Below are positions 39,154 to 51,447 of a stretch of 64,000 bases of DNA, one piece after another (position 1 is the stretch's first letter; every line of letters begins with the position of its first letter). This stretch comes from Tanytarsus gracilentus. Lineage: Eukaryota > Arthropoda > Insecta > Diptera > Chironomidae. Where the stretch lies: the NCBI GenBank assembly GCA_038502055.1, contig JAXRKN010000045.1, forward strand, positions 8,979,501-9,043,500. Reading direction: 5' to 3'. The translations under genes were made by a program, and so were the position numbers. The notes below the pieces were generated by a model that saw only the letters and a program-made list of their open reading frames with translations, did not search any database and was not told the origin of the DNA.

Positions 39154-39539
39154 AAAAATACTTAAATTTTTGTATCTCAATAAAAACGTTTTTTAAAAAT
39201 TCAAATTTTTTAACTTTCTCTAACGTGTTCTCAAAATTTAAAAGTCTTTTTGTCTAACATCAGTGTTTTTTTAAATAAATACGTTACAAAAAAGTGACCA
39301 CTTCTAAAACTTAATTCAATTAAATCTTGCACTTTAAAGCACTAAAAGTTACACTAAATTGAATAATTTAATAAGAAAATCTTAGAACAAACTTAACAAA
39401 GTCAGTATTTAATGATTTTAACAAAATAAAATATCACAAAAAGTTCATTTCCCCTCTCAAAAGTTCTTCTTATTTCACTCTTTCGCGTGTCAAAAACTCA
39501 AAAAATAAAATTTAATAAAAAGTTAAATTACGGCGTGAA

Positions 39540-41372
39540 ATGACTGAAAATGTTATTCCAATATCGAAGACTCCGAGTCAGGAGAAGTTGATTTTTGTGC
39601 CGCCGAAGCTCGATTGGAATGAAAATGGTAAATAGCGAGTGAAAGTTGCTGAAAATTTTCCAACCTGTAAAAAATTACAAAATATTTTTTTTAATAATCA
39701 TTAGGTTGGGGTCCATGTGAACTTCCCGAGGCATTTAAGGACATGCCTTATCAGCCGTTCAGCAAGAGCGATCGTTTGGGTAAGATTAGTGACTGGACTG
39801 GATCGGCACAACAGGATAAAAAATATTCGAACAAGTATCAATCGCAATTCGGGTCGGGAAGTCAGTATTCATACTATCATGAAGAGGATGAGACAACTTT
39901 CCATTTGGTCGATACCGCAAGAATTCAGAAGCCGCCTCATCAACGCGGTCGCTTCCGTGGAAATTCGAGAGGTGGACGGTGAGTTGTTACTGACTCGATT
40001 TTAAAACGTATTTTGATTATAATATTTTTTTAGCGGCCGTGGCAATGCTCGCGGTGGTGTTCAAGTCGGAAATATGACAACATTAGGCAAGGCTGTCAAT
40101 AAGGCGCGCGATCAACGACGTGGAAATACCCGTAAGTGGGGTAATCGTGGACATCCACAAAAGATTCGCGATGCATCTGTCGCCGTTCGTCCCGATTGGG
40201 TGCTCATCGAAGACATGGACTTTCCTCGTTTGCAAAAGCTCTCATTGCCCGGCATTAAGGAGGGCGATGACATCGCTCGTTACGGTACTCTGGAGTTCTA
40301 CGATAAAACTTATGATCGTGTGAACATTAAGAATGAGCGACCGCTCGAGAAGTTTGATAGGATCTGCCATAAGGTCACGACAACGGATGATCCAGTTATT
40401 CGCAAGCTTTCAAAGACGAGAGGAAATGTCTTCGCTACCGATTGGATTTTGGCGACACTCATGAGCTGCACACGTTCAAATTACAGCTGGGACATTGTCA
40501 TCGAGAAAATTGGCGATAAGCTTTTCATGGATAAGCGCGATAATACGGAATTCGATTTGTTGACTGTAAATGAGACAGCCGTTGAGCCACCGCAAGATGA
40601 CGGAAATGCCCTCAATTCACCTTCGAAGCTCGCCCTTGAAGCCACTTTCATTAATCACAATTTTAGCCAGCAAGTGCTCAAGAGTGGCGACAAATACAAG
40701 TTTGAAAATCCCTATCCATTCCAGAGCGATGAGGAGGAGGGCGAAGTAGCATCGATCGGTTATCGTTATCGTTCGTGGAGCTTAAAGGATGGCATTGAAC
40801 TTGTTGCGAGATGTGAACACGATGCAGTTATGATTTCACCGACAGGCGACACTCAATTCATCTCCATTAAAGCTCTCAATGAGTGGGACTCGAAGGTGGC
40901 CAATGGCGTTGATTGGCGTCAAAAGCTCGACACACAACGCGGTGCCGTTCTCGCTAATGAGCTGAGAAATAATGCCTGCAAGTTGGCCAAGTGGACCGTT
41001 CAAGCGCTCTTATCGGGCAGCGATCAAATTAAGTTCGGTTATGTTTCGCGTGCTCACGTCCGCGATGCATCGAAGCACGTCATTTTGGGCACTCAACAAT
41101 TCAAACCACACGAATTTGCCACGCAAATCAACTTGAGCATGGACAATGCTTGGGGCATCTTAAGGTGCATCATTGATCTTTGCATGAAGCAAAAGGACGG
41201 CAAATATTTGATCATGAAAGATCCAAACAAGCCCGTCATTCGTCTCTACGACATCCCCGATAACACCTTCGACTCGGACGATAGCGATGAGAGCAGCGAA
41301 GAAACTACATTTAAGCCCTTATACAATTATCAAGGAACAACTGAGAAAAGCGAAAAGGAAACGGCAAAATAA
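39540..41372 (+). CDS. eIF3d: Translation initiation factor eIF3 subunit D, three exons
   Basis: Exons 39540-39627, 39705-39978 and 40034-41372 encode 566 residues, the usual length for insect eIF3d. Conserved features in order: an N-terminal FVPPKLDWNENGWGPCELP motif created by the first splice, FKDMPYQPFSKSDRLGKISDW, a glycine/arginine-rich stretch (RGRFRGNSRGGRGRGNARGG) spanning the second splice, WVLIEDMDFPRLQKL, and the cap-binding domain reaching WGILRCIIDLCMKQ. The C-terminus is acidic (FDSDDSDESSEE), typical of the family. eIF3d belongs to the peripheral part of the eIF3 complex on the 40S subunit and can bind mRNA caps in specialised initiation. Codon use is more GC-rich than the flanks, as expected for a highly expressed gene. 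An AATAAA lies at 41447. The gene is convergent with the Josephin gene (150 bp between stops). Confidence 0.95.
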
Positions 41373-41523
41373 GTGAACTTTTTTTTTATATTGAACACTA
41401 ATCAATTTATTATAATCCACACAAGAAATTGAAAAGAAAAAGTTAGAATAAAAAGATGTTACTGGACACTTTCGTACCAGATAGCGGAACACGAGTGTTT
41501 AGTGGATTTTATTACAGAATTTA

Positions 41524-42093
41524 TTAACTTTTCTCAACAACTATAAAAAGTTCTTTATCATTGCTCGTCATTTCCTTCCGGATGTACTCTATAAACTCGT
41601 CATTGCTGCCAATAAGCTGAGGTTTATCTAGTTTAGAATCGAGATTGTAGAAATTACCATCAGTGAGCCTTCGCAGCGACAACCAATGACGATTTTTAAT
41701 TGGAATTGTCACAAAACCGATTGAATAGTTGCTAATTATATTGAGGATGAAGCCAAACGCACACTCTATGTCGAGTGAATCTGACGTTATTTCTTTTCGC
41801 TTGTCATACCAAATTAATTCGCAGTTCACAGACTCAAGTGCTTGCATAAGAGAATTAACATCATAATTGCCAAGACCAAGGAGAGACTTGTGAGGATTAA
41901 TATAGTTCTCGGGACTTAAGTTATTACAGATTTCATCGAAACTTGCTTTCGTAAATTTTTGAGCTAAAATTTTAATTTAAAAGTTGAAATTTTAATTAAT
42001 TTTTATATGAAACTTACATTGAAACAGATTATTTAAACAGTGGACTGCACAGAGCATTAAACTTTGCTTTTCGTGGTAAATTGGCAGTGACAT
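41524..42093 (-). CDS. Josd: Josephin-domain deubiquitinase (JOSD1/2 family), two exons
   Basis: Exons 42093-42018 and 41963-41524 on the minus strand (54-bp intron) encode 171 residues, essentially one Josephin domain. The start MSLPIYHEKQSLMLCAVHCLNN carries the catalytic cysteine in the LCAVH context. Downstream come HKSLLGLGNYDVN, the catalytic histidine in KNRHWLSLR and the acidic/amide partner in YNLDSKL. These three are the Josephin triad. There is no ubiquitin-interacting motif or polyglutamine tail, so it resembles JOSD1/2 rather than ataxin-3. The family cleaves ubiquitin chains in the cytosol or at membranes. Upstream 2.7 kb separates it from GTPBP1. Confidence 0.85.
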
Positions 42094-42967
42094 TGCTTCT
42101 GTTGTTTACGTTTAAAATGAGCTGGATTATGCTGGAGATTTTTACTCCTGGATCTTTTGAATATTTTATAAAATTAAACAGCTCAAAACAATTTAAATGT
42201 CTTAAACTATTGCAATTACGCTAAATTTAACGAAATTCAATAAATTTTCACTCGTATCCTATTTTAAAAATCCACCAACACAACCAAGCTCAAAAATTTT
42301 TTAGTTCCACATACAAAAAATAAACGAAAATAAAAACGAATTGATAAAGAATTTATTATTGCTGAGATTAGAGCATAAACATTGCTAAAAACAGTTGTAA
42401 GTTAAAGATAACAAACATAAATAGTCGATGACATTGAAAGTGCACGAAAACTCTTCCAATTATACTCAAAATTCATCAAAGTATTTTTTTCTTCCTGCCA
42501 ACTTTCATTTTCAATTTTTTTTATACCTCAAAGTGCCAACACCGTAAACGTAGTTTTTATTGTTGTGCAATTAGACATTGTAAGGCATAGCTCATTAATC
42601 AAGTTACTCAATTATTTCATTAATAAACTTTCGAAAGCTATTTTTACCTCCATTCTTGCCTAAAAATTATCTCACTGATTGTTCTATAGTCTGTTATGGA
42701 TGTATTTATATTATTTTTTTGTCATCGACGTCGCGTGAGTATACAGAAAAGAAAAGAGAGTTTTTATGAGGTATTGAGGTGATTCTGTTTCAATACTTTT
42801 GAAATTTTAAATTTTTAACGGTTTTTTAATTTTCAAATCTTGATAATTTTAAGAAATTTTTTAATACAAAAAATCAGAATAATTTTTTAAAATTTTCAAG
42901 CATTTAGTACCACGGCAGTAAACAGGATTTCGATTTTCTGACATAAATACGCCCTGTGCCCATCTCT

Positions 42968-44662
42968 CCCATAGAACAATTTTTGGTTGAATTGATATCA
43001 ATTTGACGTTAAATCCTTGTCAAAAAATTTTTTTGAAATAAATTGATATTAAATTTACATGAATTTGATATCAAAAAAAAAATTTAATGTCAAATTAACG
43101 TCAAATTTGATGTCAATTTAATAGCAAGTAAAAAAATATTTTATTTGATATTAAATTAATTTTTTTGAATATCAAATTTGATATAAATTTGATATTAAAT
43201 TTTTTGACAAAATTTCAATATCAAATTTTTAATTAATTTGATATCAATTTAATATAAATTTTTTTTAAAAAAATTTATATTAAATTTTTACATTAATTTG
43301 ATATAATTTTATATTAAATTTTTTGAAAAAATTTTTTATTAAATTTTTAATTATTTGATATCAATTTTATATTAAATTTTTGAAAAAAATTTTTATTAAA
43401 TTTTATTAATTTGATATCAATTGTATATTAATTTTTTGACCAACAATTTTTTATTAAATTTTTACATTCATTTGATATCAATTTAATATTAAATTTTTTG
43501 ACCACAAATTAAATAGAAATTTTTTATATTAAATTGATGTCAATTTAATATAAAATAATTTGACCAGAAGTTTAATATCAAATTTTTAATTAATTGATGT
43601 AATTTGATATAATATATTATTTTTAAATTCAATGCAAAGTGTGTTGCAAAAATTTAAAAAAAAATATTACATCAAGTTCAAAGTTTATTATCAAGCATTT
43701 GGGAAAATACGTGAACAAAATTTCCTTTCTAATGTTGAACAACTTAATTTTTAAAAAAATATATTTCTCTCTTTGTAAACACAAAAAGATTAATTTCTTC
43801 ATTCAATCAAATTTTTAATCTGAAAATTTTCGTTACTAAGCTCTTTATTGAGGTTTTTTGAACAGTTTCCGTTTTTGCTTAGTCGCTTTCCTTAATTTTC
43901 TGATAATTTTTTCAAAAGTTCCTAAAATAAGCATCGAAAATAACATAAAGTAGAATAAACAATTTAAATTTCAGTTTAAATTTTTAGTTCCTTTCATAAA
44001 ATTCTAAAGATAATTATTGCTTCAAAATTTAAATATCTTTAACAAACCTGAGAAAAAAAATAAAGTTTGGTTCAAAATAATAAGAATGAGGATATTATTT
44101 TTTGAAAGCTAAAAGATATTATCAAGAAATTAATAAGTACATTTTCACAAAAACTTTTGATTTCTTATATAAGTCTTTAGCCATTGTGAAATTAAATTTA
44201 ATAAAGGCTTGGTAGCGCAATGTTACGCGCGCGAGTGTTAACAAATTCATCTTCTTGAAGACAGCGGTTCGAATCCTAGCAACGGCGGGTAAGCAAAAAT
44301 AAGTTTGAGTTTCTAAAAAATATTCCTTTATCATTACAGAGCAAAAAACAACCAAGTCCCAGACCTGATGTAGCAAAAAACTTAATTAAATTAAGTGTTC
44401 CACAAAAGTGGAAAATGAAATTTGACGTCAAATTTACATTAAATTGATAGCAAAATTTGACACAAAAAATTTTTTTAGAAAAAAAAATCATATCAAAATT
44501 TGCTATTAAATTGATATAAATTTAATGTCAAAATTTGCTATCAAATCCATGTTAAATTTAATAGCAAAATTTGACCAAATATCGACGAAATTGCCCAAAA
44601 AATTTGCTATCAAAAATTGATATCAAATTGATATAAATTTGACACTGAAAATGTTCTGTGGG
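42968..44662. mobile_element. AT-rich inverted-repeat element with degenerate TTGATATCAATTTAAT arrays (candidate)
   Basis: CCCATAGAACA at 42968 is mirrored by TGTTCTGTGGG ending at 44662 (one mismatch). Behind each tip is an array of degenerate ATTTGATATCAATTTAATATTAAA motifs: about 600 bp on the left (42990-43620) and about 250 bp on the right (44410-44650). The middle (43640-44400) is AT-rich, without a transposase, and includes a tRNA-like segment. The arrangement resembles a foldback-type element. No clear target duplication was found, so boundaries and class are tentative. Confidence 0.45.
44206..44287 (+). other. tRNA-like segment (possible SINE head or tRNA relic)
   Basis: GGTAGCGCAATGTTACGCGC (44211-44230) resembles a tRNA D-arm with box A and can form a GCGC/GCGC stem. 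A perfect box B, GGTTCGAATCC, follows at 44266-44276. The box spacing would fit a long variable arm, but I could not fold convincing anticodon and T stems and there is no matching 7-bp acceptor. It is better read as a pol III promoter relic, for example a SINE head, than as a working tRNA. Confidence 0.35.
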
Positions 44663-44809
44663 CTACTGTTACAAAATTTTTAAAAAATTTAAATATAATT
44701 ATGAAATCACTTAGAACTATTACAAATCGCGATTGCTTTAAAAGTACAAAAAGTTTCATCATTCGAATAATCAGAAAAAAACTCTATTCATTCTTTTTAG
44801 GAATTTGAC

Positions 44810-44827
44810 ATGAGCACAGGACATTAA
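44810..44827 (+). promoter_or_regulatory. Five-codon upstream ORF before GTPBP1
   Basis: ATG AGC ACA GGA CAT TAA lies 22 bases before the GTPBP1 start. A TTCTTTTTAG tract just before it (44791-44800) could also be the acceptor of a 5' UTR intron. If transcribed, the short uORF could lower initiation at the main ATG. The effect is inferred. Confidence 0.4.
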
Positions 44828-44849
44828 AGAGGCGAAAAATAAAAGAAAA

Positions 44850-46872
44850 ATGGAAGAGCAAGCAGACGTTAATCAGATAAATGAGCAGTTGCAAGATCTC
44901 CAACTACCCTCAATGCAAGTTGACTATTCGAGCATAAGAAGCAAGACAGTTTTAGTGAGTCCAACAGAGGAGCAGTTCGAACTGCTGCAGAAGCGATTAA
45001 AAGAGCGAATAGCCGAGAGTCGAGGTGAAACAATTTATGAACTTGGCGTGGGCGAAGACGGAAGTGACTCAGGACTCGAACCTGATGAATATGCGGCGTC
45101 ATTGGCAACACTTCAGTCACTGGCGACAACTCAGAATGCCGATTGCGTTGAACTTCGACAGAGGAAGGGGGAGAAAGGCACGACTGGTCAGTATTTGATT
45201 CGAATGCGCGTTGAAGAAACAGATTTTATGGAGGTTCGAGTGGCGGTCGTTGGAAATGTCGATGCGGGAAAGAGCACATTACTTGGTGTCCTCACGCACG
45301 GTGAACTTGACAATGGAAGAGGTTTTGCTCGTTTGCGATTATTCAGACATAAGCACGAGATGGAAAGCGGTCGAACGTCTTCGGTTGGCAACGACATTTT
45401 GGTATGTCAAATTTTACAAAATAATTGCATGAGAAATAATATTTTATGATTTTATTTTTTAAGGGCTTTGACTCAACTGGCAATGTAGTTAATCGCGCGG
45501 AACACGGCAACCTCGATTGGGTGAAAATTTGCGAGCAAAGTGCGAAAGTGATAACTTTCATTGATTTAGCCGGTCACGAGCGCTATCTTAAGACGACTGT
45601 CTTTGGAATGACTGGACATGCGCCCGATTTTGGTATGTTGATGATTGGCGCTAACGCAGGCATTATTGGAATGACAAAAGAACATCTTGGACTCTCGCTG
45701 GCACTGAGTGTTCCTGTTTTTGTGGTCGTGACCAAAATTGACATGTGTCCGCCAAACATTCTTCAAGAAACTCTCAAACTGCTGGTTAAAATTCTCAAGT
45801 CGCAGGGATGTCGAAAGGTTCCTGTCATGGTTAGAACAGCCGATGAAGTCGTTCTTTCCGCAACGAATTTTGTATCAGAGCGATTATGTCCAATCTTTCA
45901 AGTATCAAATGTGACTGGTGAAAATTTGGATCTCCTGAAGATGTTTTTGAACCTTTTGACAACGCGCGTCGTTGGACTCGATGAGCAGCCAGCTGAATTT
46001 CAAATTGACGACACATACTCGGTTCCGGGAGTGGGAACTGTCGTATCAGGAACTTGTCTGCAAGGTGTTATAAAATTGAACGATATCCTTATGCTTGGAC
46101 CAGATCCACTCGGTCATTTTCAACAAATCGCAGTCAAGAGCATCCATCGAAAGCGAATGGTCGTCAGAGAAGTGCGTAGCGGTCAAACTGCCTCATTTGC
46201 ACTTAAGAAAATTAAACGAACGCAGATCCGCAAAGGAATGGTTATGGTCTCGCCAGAAATTAATCCACAAGCTTGTTGGGAGTTTGAAGGTAATTCTTTC
46301 AACTTTTATTTAATTTATTTATTTTAAAATTTAAATTGTAATTAGGTGAAATCCTCGTCCTTCATCATCCGACAACCATAAGTCAGCGCTATCAAGCAAT
46401 GGTTCATTGCGGATCAATTCGTCAGACAGCTTCCATCATGACAATGAATAAGGAATGCCTGCGAACTGGCGACAAAGCCAATGTGAAATTTCGATTTATT
46501 AAGCATCCAGAGTACATTAAAATTGGACAGCGAATGGTTTTCCGTGAAGGTCGAACGAAAGCAGTCGGAAATATTCTCAAGCCACTTCCGCACGTGTCGA
46601 CCACTAACTTCAATCGAGCGAAACCTTCGAAGATTCAACAAGCGCGACAGGGTCAGCTTGCTAATGCGGCTATGAGTGCTCCAATTTCAGCTCCCGTTGC
46701 TTCGTCATCAAACGACGGCGTTAAAGAGAATTTGGAGCTTCTTGAAATTTCAACTGACAAGCGAAATGCAGTCAGAACGAGGGGAGGAAAACGAAAGCGT
46801 GGTGGACCGATGACATCGTCGCAAAATGCAGAAAACATTTCAGCCGGCAATAGTCAATCAAATGCACAGTAA
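44850..46872 (+). CDS. GTPBP1: GTP-binding protein 1 (GTPBP1-type translational GTPase), three exons
   Basis: Exons 44850-45401, 45464-46289 and 46346-46872 give 634 residues. Introns are 62 and 56 bp. The N-terminus is acidic and coiled. The G domain follows with VAVVGNVDAGKSTLLG (G1), an RHKHEMESGRTSSVG switch region, DLAGHERYLKTT (G3) and TKIDMC (G4). EF-Tu-like beta-barrel domains include FQIDDTYSVPGVGTVVSGT and the block HHPTTISQRYQAMVHCGSIRQTA, which is formed across the second splice. The C-terminal tail is basic/Ser-rich (RGGKRKRGG). These segments identify GTPBP1/GTPBP2 rather than Hbs1 or eEF1A. The closest motif match is GTPBP1. The family can deliver aminoacyl-tRNA and links to mRNA decay and rescue of stalled ribosomes in the cytosol. 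A polyadenylation signal lies near 47058. Confidence 0.92.
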
Positions 46873-47126
46873 ACAACATCTTAATATCCTTGAATTTAAA
46901 ATTTAAAACTTAAAAGTGAGAAAAATGTTTGATAAGATAATTTTTTTCGGGGGTGAATGTCCAGGAGAATTAATTAACTGGATTGTGCAAATTTTTCACC
47001 CCTTTTTTCCGGAAAATTGTCAAAGAGAGAAATTCTATTTTGTTTAAGTGAAAGTGAAATAAAATGAATTCAAAATTTAATCTTTAAAATCTGATCTCGC
47101 TATCTCAAGGATGTCCTTTCTGGAAG

Positions 47127-47365
47127 AATTCTTGTGGGCGTTTTGTTTGACTTAAATGACTCTTCAGTCGTGAGAAGAAAATTATCTTCCACTGATGATC
47201 ATCTTCGAGATGAAGGACGTAAAATTATGAGCGAGACAAAAGAAATAAATAGGATAAAAAAAATAAATTCATTCAACAGTAGGAAGAAGGACACAAAAAA
47301 AGAGGAGCAGGAAATAATTTTTTTTTGTTGATAAATTATATGTTAAAAATTTATTGTTTGGAGAC
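47127..47365. repeat. Diverged copy of the block found at 57427-57690
   Basis: Shared pieces in the same order include GTGGGCGTTTTGTTTG, AAAATTATCTTC, GGACACAAAAAA followed by GGAGCAGGAAATAA, TGTTGATAAATTATA and TTTGGAGACAA. Further right, GATATTATGTTGCACTTTATG (about 47550) and GCATGCGCCTCGATTATA (about 48174) recall unit C at 57963-58380. This is an older, more decayed relative of the 57-58 kb region. Confidence 0.5.
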
Positions 47366-50300
47366 AACAAACCACAATAGAGGACACTTTAAAAATTTAT
47401 ATTCTTCCGACTATAACGCAAAAATAATTTAGGTTAATTTCCAGGAAGCACTTGAAGGACTTTTTTAAAGAATTTTCGCCAAAAATTAAATTCTCTTCCG
47501 ATGTGACCATGATGTCGGGTGGTCGAATGTCTAAATGTTTTTTAAACGATATTATGTTGCACTTTATGCTTCTTTTTCTTTCGTGTCATTTGAGATTTAA
47601 ATTAGCTGCAGACGCGATGAAAGGCTAAAAAAATATGTCAGGACCACCCGAACAGAAAGACAATAATCGTTATCAGAAAATTATTTTTTATAATAATAGA
47701 AAAATATCTTTTGATTGCCTCATTAGCCATTATAGTAATGTCCATCGTGAAGCGGCAGATCTTAAAGGATCTTTTATGAAAATTATTATTTTTGACTATC
47801 ACAATAGACATCGATCCTTTTGTTGATATTAATTTCATGCTGTGAGCGCATGTGACTTTTGAGTTGGATAAAAAGTTATTAATGACTTGAGTTTGTTGTG
47901 AAAAATAATAAATTTAATAAATTTATAAAAGAAAAATATAATTTTTTAAACTTATAAAAAACTGAAGTTTAATGGATTAAAAAAATTATTTAACATTATT
48001 GCAGTATCTGATATACACTACAATAACTGCAATAATGATAAGAAAGCAGTTAAATAATTTGAACAAAAAAATTCAAAATTTCAAGGTTCGATTCCTAGTC
48101 AAAAGTCATAAAATTTAAATCAATTTTATTTCTTTGCTAAATTCATCTAACAAAAAAATCTAAAATTTTTTTGCATGCGCCTCGATTATATCTTTAACTA
48201 ATGGCATCGCACGATTACTGTAATTATCTATCTCTAAAAGCAAAAGATGCAAATTGCGATCTTTTAGCGTCAAAATTGTGTCAGGTATGCTTCAACCTAA
48301 GATTTTCACAATTTCAAACTCAAAATAGCACGAGAGCATGGATGCCGCCATATGTTCTAGATGTGTGAAGAAGAAATTAATCTAAAACTGCAAAATTGTG
48401 AGCGCCTTAAACTCATCATAAGAGAATATCCTTCTGTGATGCGAGTGAGCCCAAATGTTGTTACTATCCGTCATCCCCCATCTGTGCAGTCAGCAACATG
48501 TGTTAAGGTGAAAGAGAGAAGAGGATAAAAAATCGGAAATAGTTATATGAGGCATATAAAATTAATTTAGGAACTGCGCGCGATGCGAGAGACAAATTAT
48601 TTATGTCTATTCACGGTAGCATGAGAATGCAGAAAAGTGCATTGATTAAGACTTGAAAGATACACAAAAGATCACGTCAATTCAACAGAATTCCATTATC
48701 GTCATTAAATTGCATTGTGGTGATAACGACCAAGCGTGATGATCCACAAAAAGGAGAATTAAATACAAAGTCGATTGCGAGGAAAATATTAAAGGAAATT
48801 TTCGCTCTTATGTTCACGATCGTTGAGCATCAATTTAAAAGCACATAAACATGATGTATTGGGCAGTCAGCAAGAAGTGTGGCATGGCTATTAAGATTGC
48901 ATGTTTGTCTAAGCACACATGACGTGTTAGCTTGCTTTTAGAGACAGGAACAAGGGAGAGTAAAAAATTTTTTGTGTTTTTTGGTAAAATTTATTTTTAT
49001 GAAAAATTCGGAGAAATTTGTTAAATTTTTAAAAATTTTGAATTTTAATATTTTGTTAAATTTTGCGAATTTAAAAGTTGTATATTTTTTGAATTTTAAA
49101 AAAAAACGTTAATATTTTTTATGAACGTCAATTTCAACTCTTCCACCTTACTTTTTAATCCTAACAACAATTCTCAATTTTTTGTTACCTCTCAATGGTG
49201 CCAAAAGAAGAAGAAGTTGAAGGAAATTGCGGCACCAAAAGAAAAGAAAGTTGACTTTAAAGTGTAATTGTGCTCGGCATCAACCCCTCTGAAAAAAAAT
49301 TTACGTCTTTCGAAAATTTTTCGAGTACTAGCGGAAATGAGAAACGAAAAAAATAAGAATAAAGTTTGCACCATATGTTTGATATCGAGTCTCCTGAAAT
49401 TTAAAATTAAATTTTCTCCTCAACATATTTTTTATTTTCGAGTCCTAAAGAAGGCCTCTCTCGATATGTTTTCTTGTTGTTATAAAAAAAGTTTCCTAAG
49501 TCTTCTATAATTTTGTATCTTTTACGCTTCATGATCATCGCACGTGTTACATGTTGTTAAACTTTTTATTCCCTTCTTGTTTCGACAGAGGGTTTTTCAT
49601 CATTACACAAAGAGAGCACAGGGACTTCATTATAATGTGGATAATAATATAAAAATAATCGTCATTGATTAATTCTGTCTCAAAACAATCCTTTTTGCTC
49701 TCATTCCTTTTTTTAAATTGTCTTAATGGATTCTGCGTGCAGTTAATAGTAAAAAAAGATCAAATTCTTTTTCAGGAATTTTTTCTGTCAGCGAACAAGT
49801 TAATCCGTTGTTCGAGGCAAGAGTGGACATTTAAAATTTTATATTTTTTTAACTTTTTAGGTATTGATAAAACTTCAAATGTTGTGGAATTTCGTATACC
49901 TGGCACCGATCACCCAATTACTCAATCATATTCCTCGAATTCTTTTCTCTCCACGTAATCAATTTACTGTAATTTTACACAAATCAATGATCAATTAGGT
50001 GAATGTCTAGTGGCCTTTATTGCTTCATCCTCCAATCAGGCGTGAGAAGAAATTTTAGCGCATTTTTTCGCGCACTATGAAATTTGATATTTTAGAAATG
50101 GGAGAGTGTGAAAGTAACACTTTGAAGATCTAACGCCTAAAGTGCTAAAATCTTGAGCTTCTTAGAATTTGCTAGTAAAGATGTCTAATGTTAATCGGAT
50201 GTGATCATCTTAAATCTTAAGTACCCACATCAAATCGCTTTAAGGTTTTGCAGAATTTTGAAGAAGGCGAGAAAAGGTTTACAGCAAATATTGAACGGAA

Positions 50301-50689
50301 ATTTCTTATTTTTTTTAAAGTTTAAAATGTTGGAAATAAATTCAAAAATAATTTGAAATTTATAAAATAAAATTTATTTTATTTTTAGAATTTTTTAAAA
50401 TTGTTTTTTTAATAAATTTGTCCAAGTATGAACACCCAATTATACCATAAATATTTTAAGCTCAAAATTTAAATTTAAAATTAATTTTTATTGAAAAATT
50501 TAATCAAGAACTAAAAAAAGCGACAAAAATTTTTAATTCTGTCCACATGTTGTAAATTTTCAAATTTTCAAAAAACAATTTTTGTCTCGACGACACACTT
50601 CATCTTCCAATTATCCTTTTTACTATCTTGATGAGTCACAATCCTGCGGTATTTTGCAAAGAATTTAAAAACTCGTAAAACAAAAAGCC
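47366..50689. other. Intergenic; traces of old duplicated sequence only
   Basis: AT-rich sequence with no gene I can support. It contains the scattered unit C-like fragments noted near 47550 and 48174. A frame at 49665-49958 shows no family features. Confidence 0.4.
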
Positions 50690-51098
50690 ACAAAGAGAAA
50701 ATGCCGCATGGATGATGACCGAAAATAGAAAAATGTTGATGATCCGGTTGTAAATTATCCTTGGCGATTCAGCACTTTGCCAAAAAGGATCGCCAGACTT
50801 TAAAATCATAAATTTTCTCTGCAAGTTCACCGATCGAAAATTCATTGATAAAAATTCTTCCGAAAAAGAAGCCAAAAAATTCCCATGAGAACTCGAGTTC
50901 GAGTTTAAGGAGATGATCGTGTAATTAAAGTGTGCAATTTTAAGCTGAAGCAACGGAAATTAAATTGAGCATTTTTTTGGGTGAAATATCCGCTAAAGGA
51001 GAGCGAACGAGAATTTTTGGACAGAAAAATTACCCCGAAAATTATTTTGAATTCACTGAAGAAGCAAAAGAGAAGAAAAATTTAATCGATTTGCATGC
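50690..51098 (-). repeat. Inverted repeat A (left partner of A')
   Basis: About 409 bp that is the near-identical reverse complement of 53423-53831. Together they flank the first atonal-type gene. A third copy begins at the right window edge (63870-64000). The unit contains most of a frame beginning MLQLKIAHFNYTIISLNSN (50953 down to 50636), with a hydrophobic segment near IINIFLFSVIIHAAFSL. I do not recognise the protein and cannot show that it is expressed. Confidence 0.85.
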
Positions 51099-51447
51099 AA
51101 GCTCAGCTCTGATAAAATTTTCGCGATAATTGCAGACAGTTGTAGACGAAATGAAATTTCATGTGCAACATTAGACACCGATTGTAAGTTGAGCGAACGC
51201 GATCTTGATGGACGAAATAATTGCCAACGAAAAGTAATGAAAAAAAATCCGAGATTGATGCGCTTTGACCTCAGAAAATAAAATTAAAATGCCACCTGAA
51301 AGTTAAAATTGAAGAACATAAAAATATCTTGCTTTCTAATTTTTAAAGTTTTATTTTTGCTTAAATAATTAGTTAAATTTTATTTACAATCTTTAATAGT
51401 AAAGGAATCTCTTGTGTAAAAAGTACTTAACGACATTTATAAAATAT

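Noticed and set aside
48085..48100. Box B-like GGTTCGATTCC as a tRNA gene
   Set aside because: No box A at the right distance and no acceptor stem.
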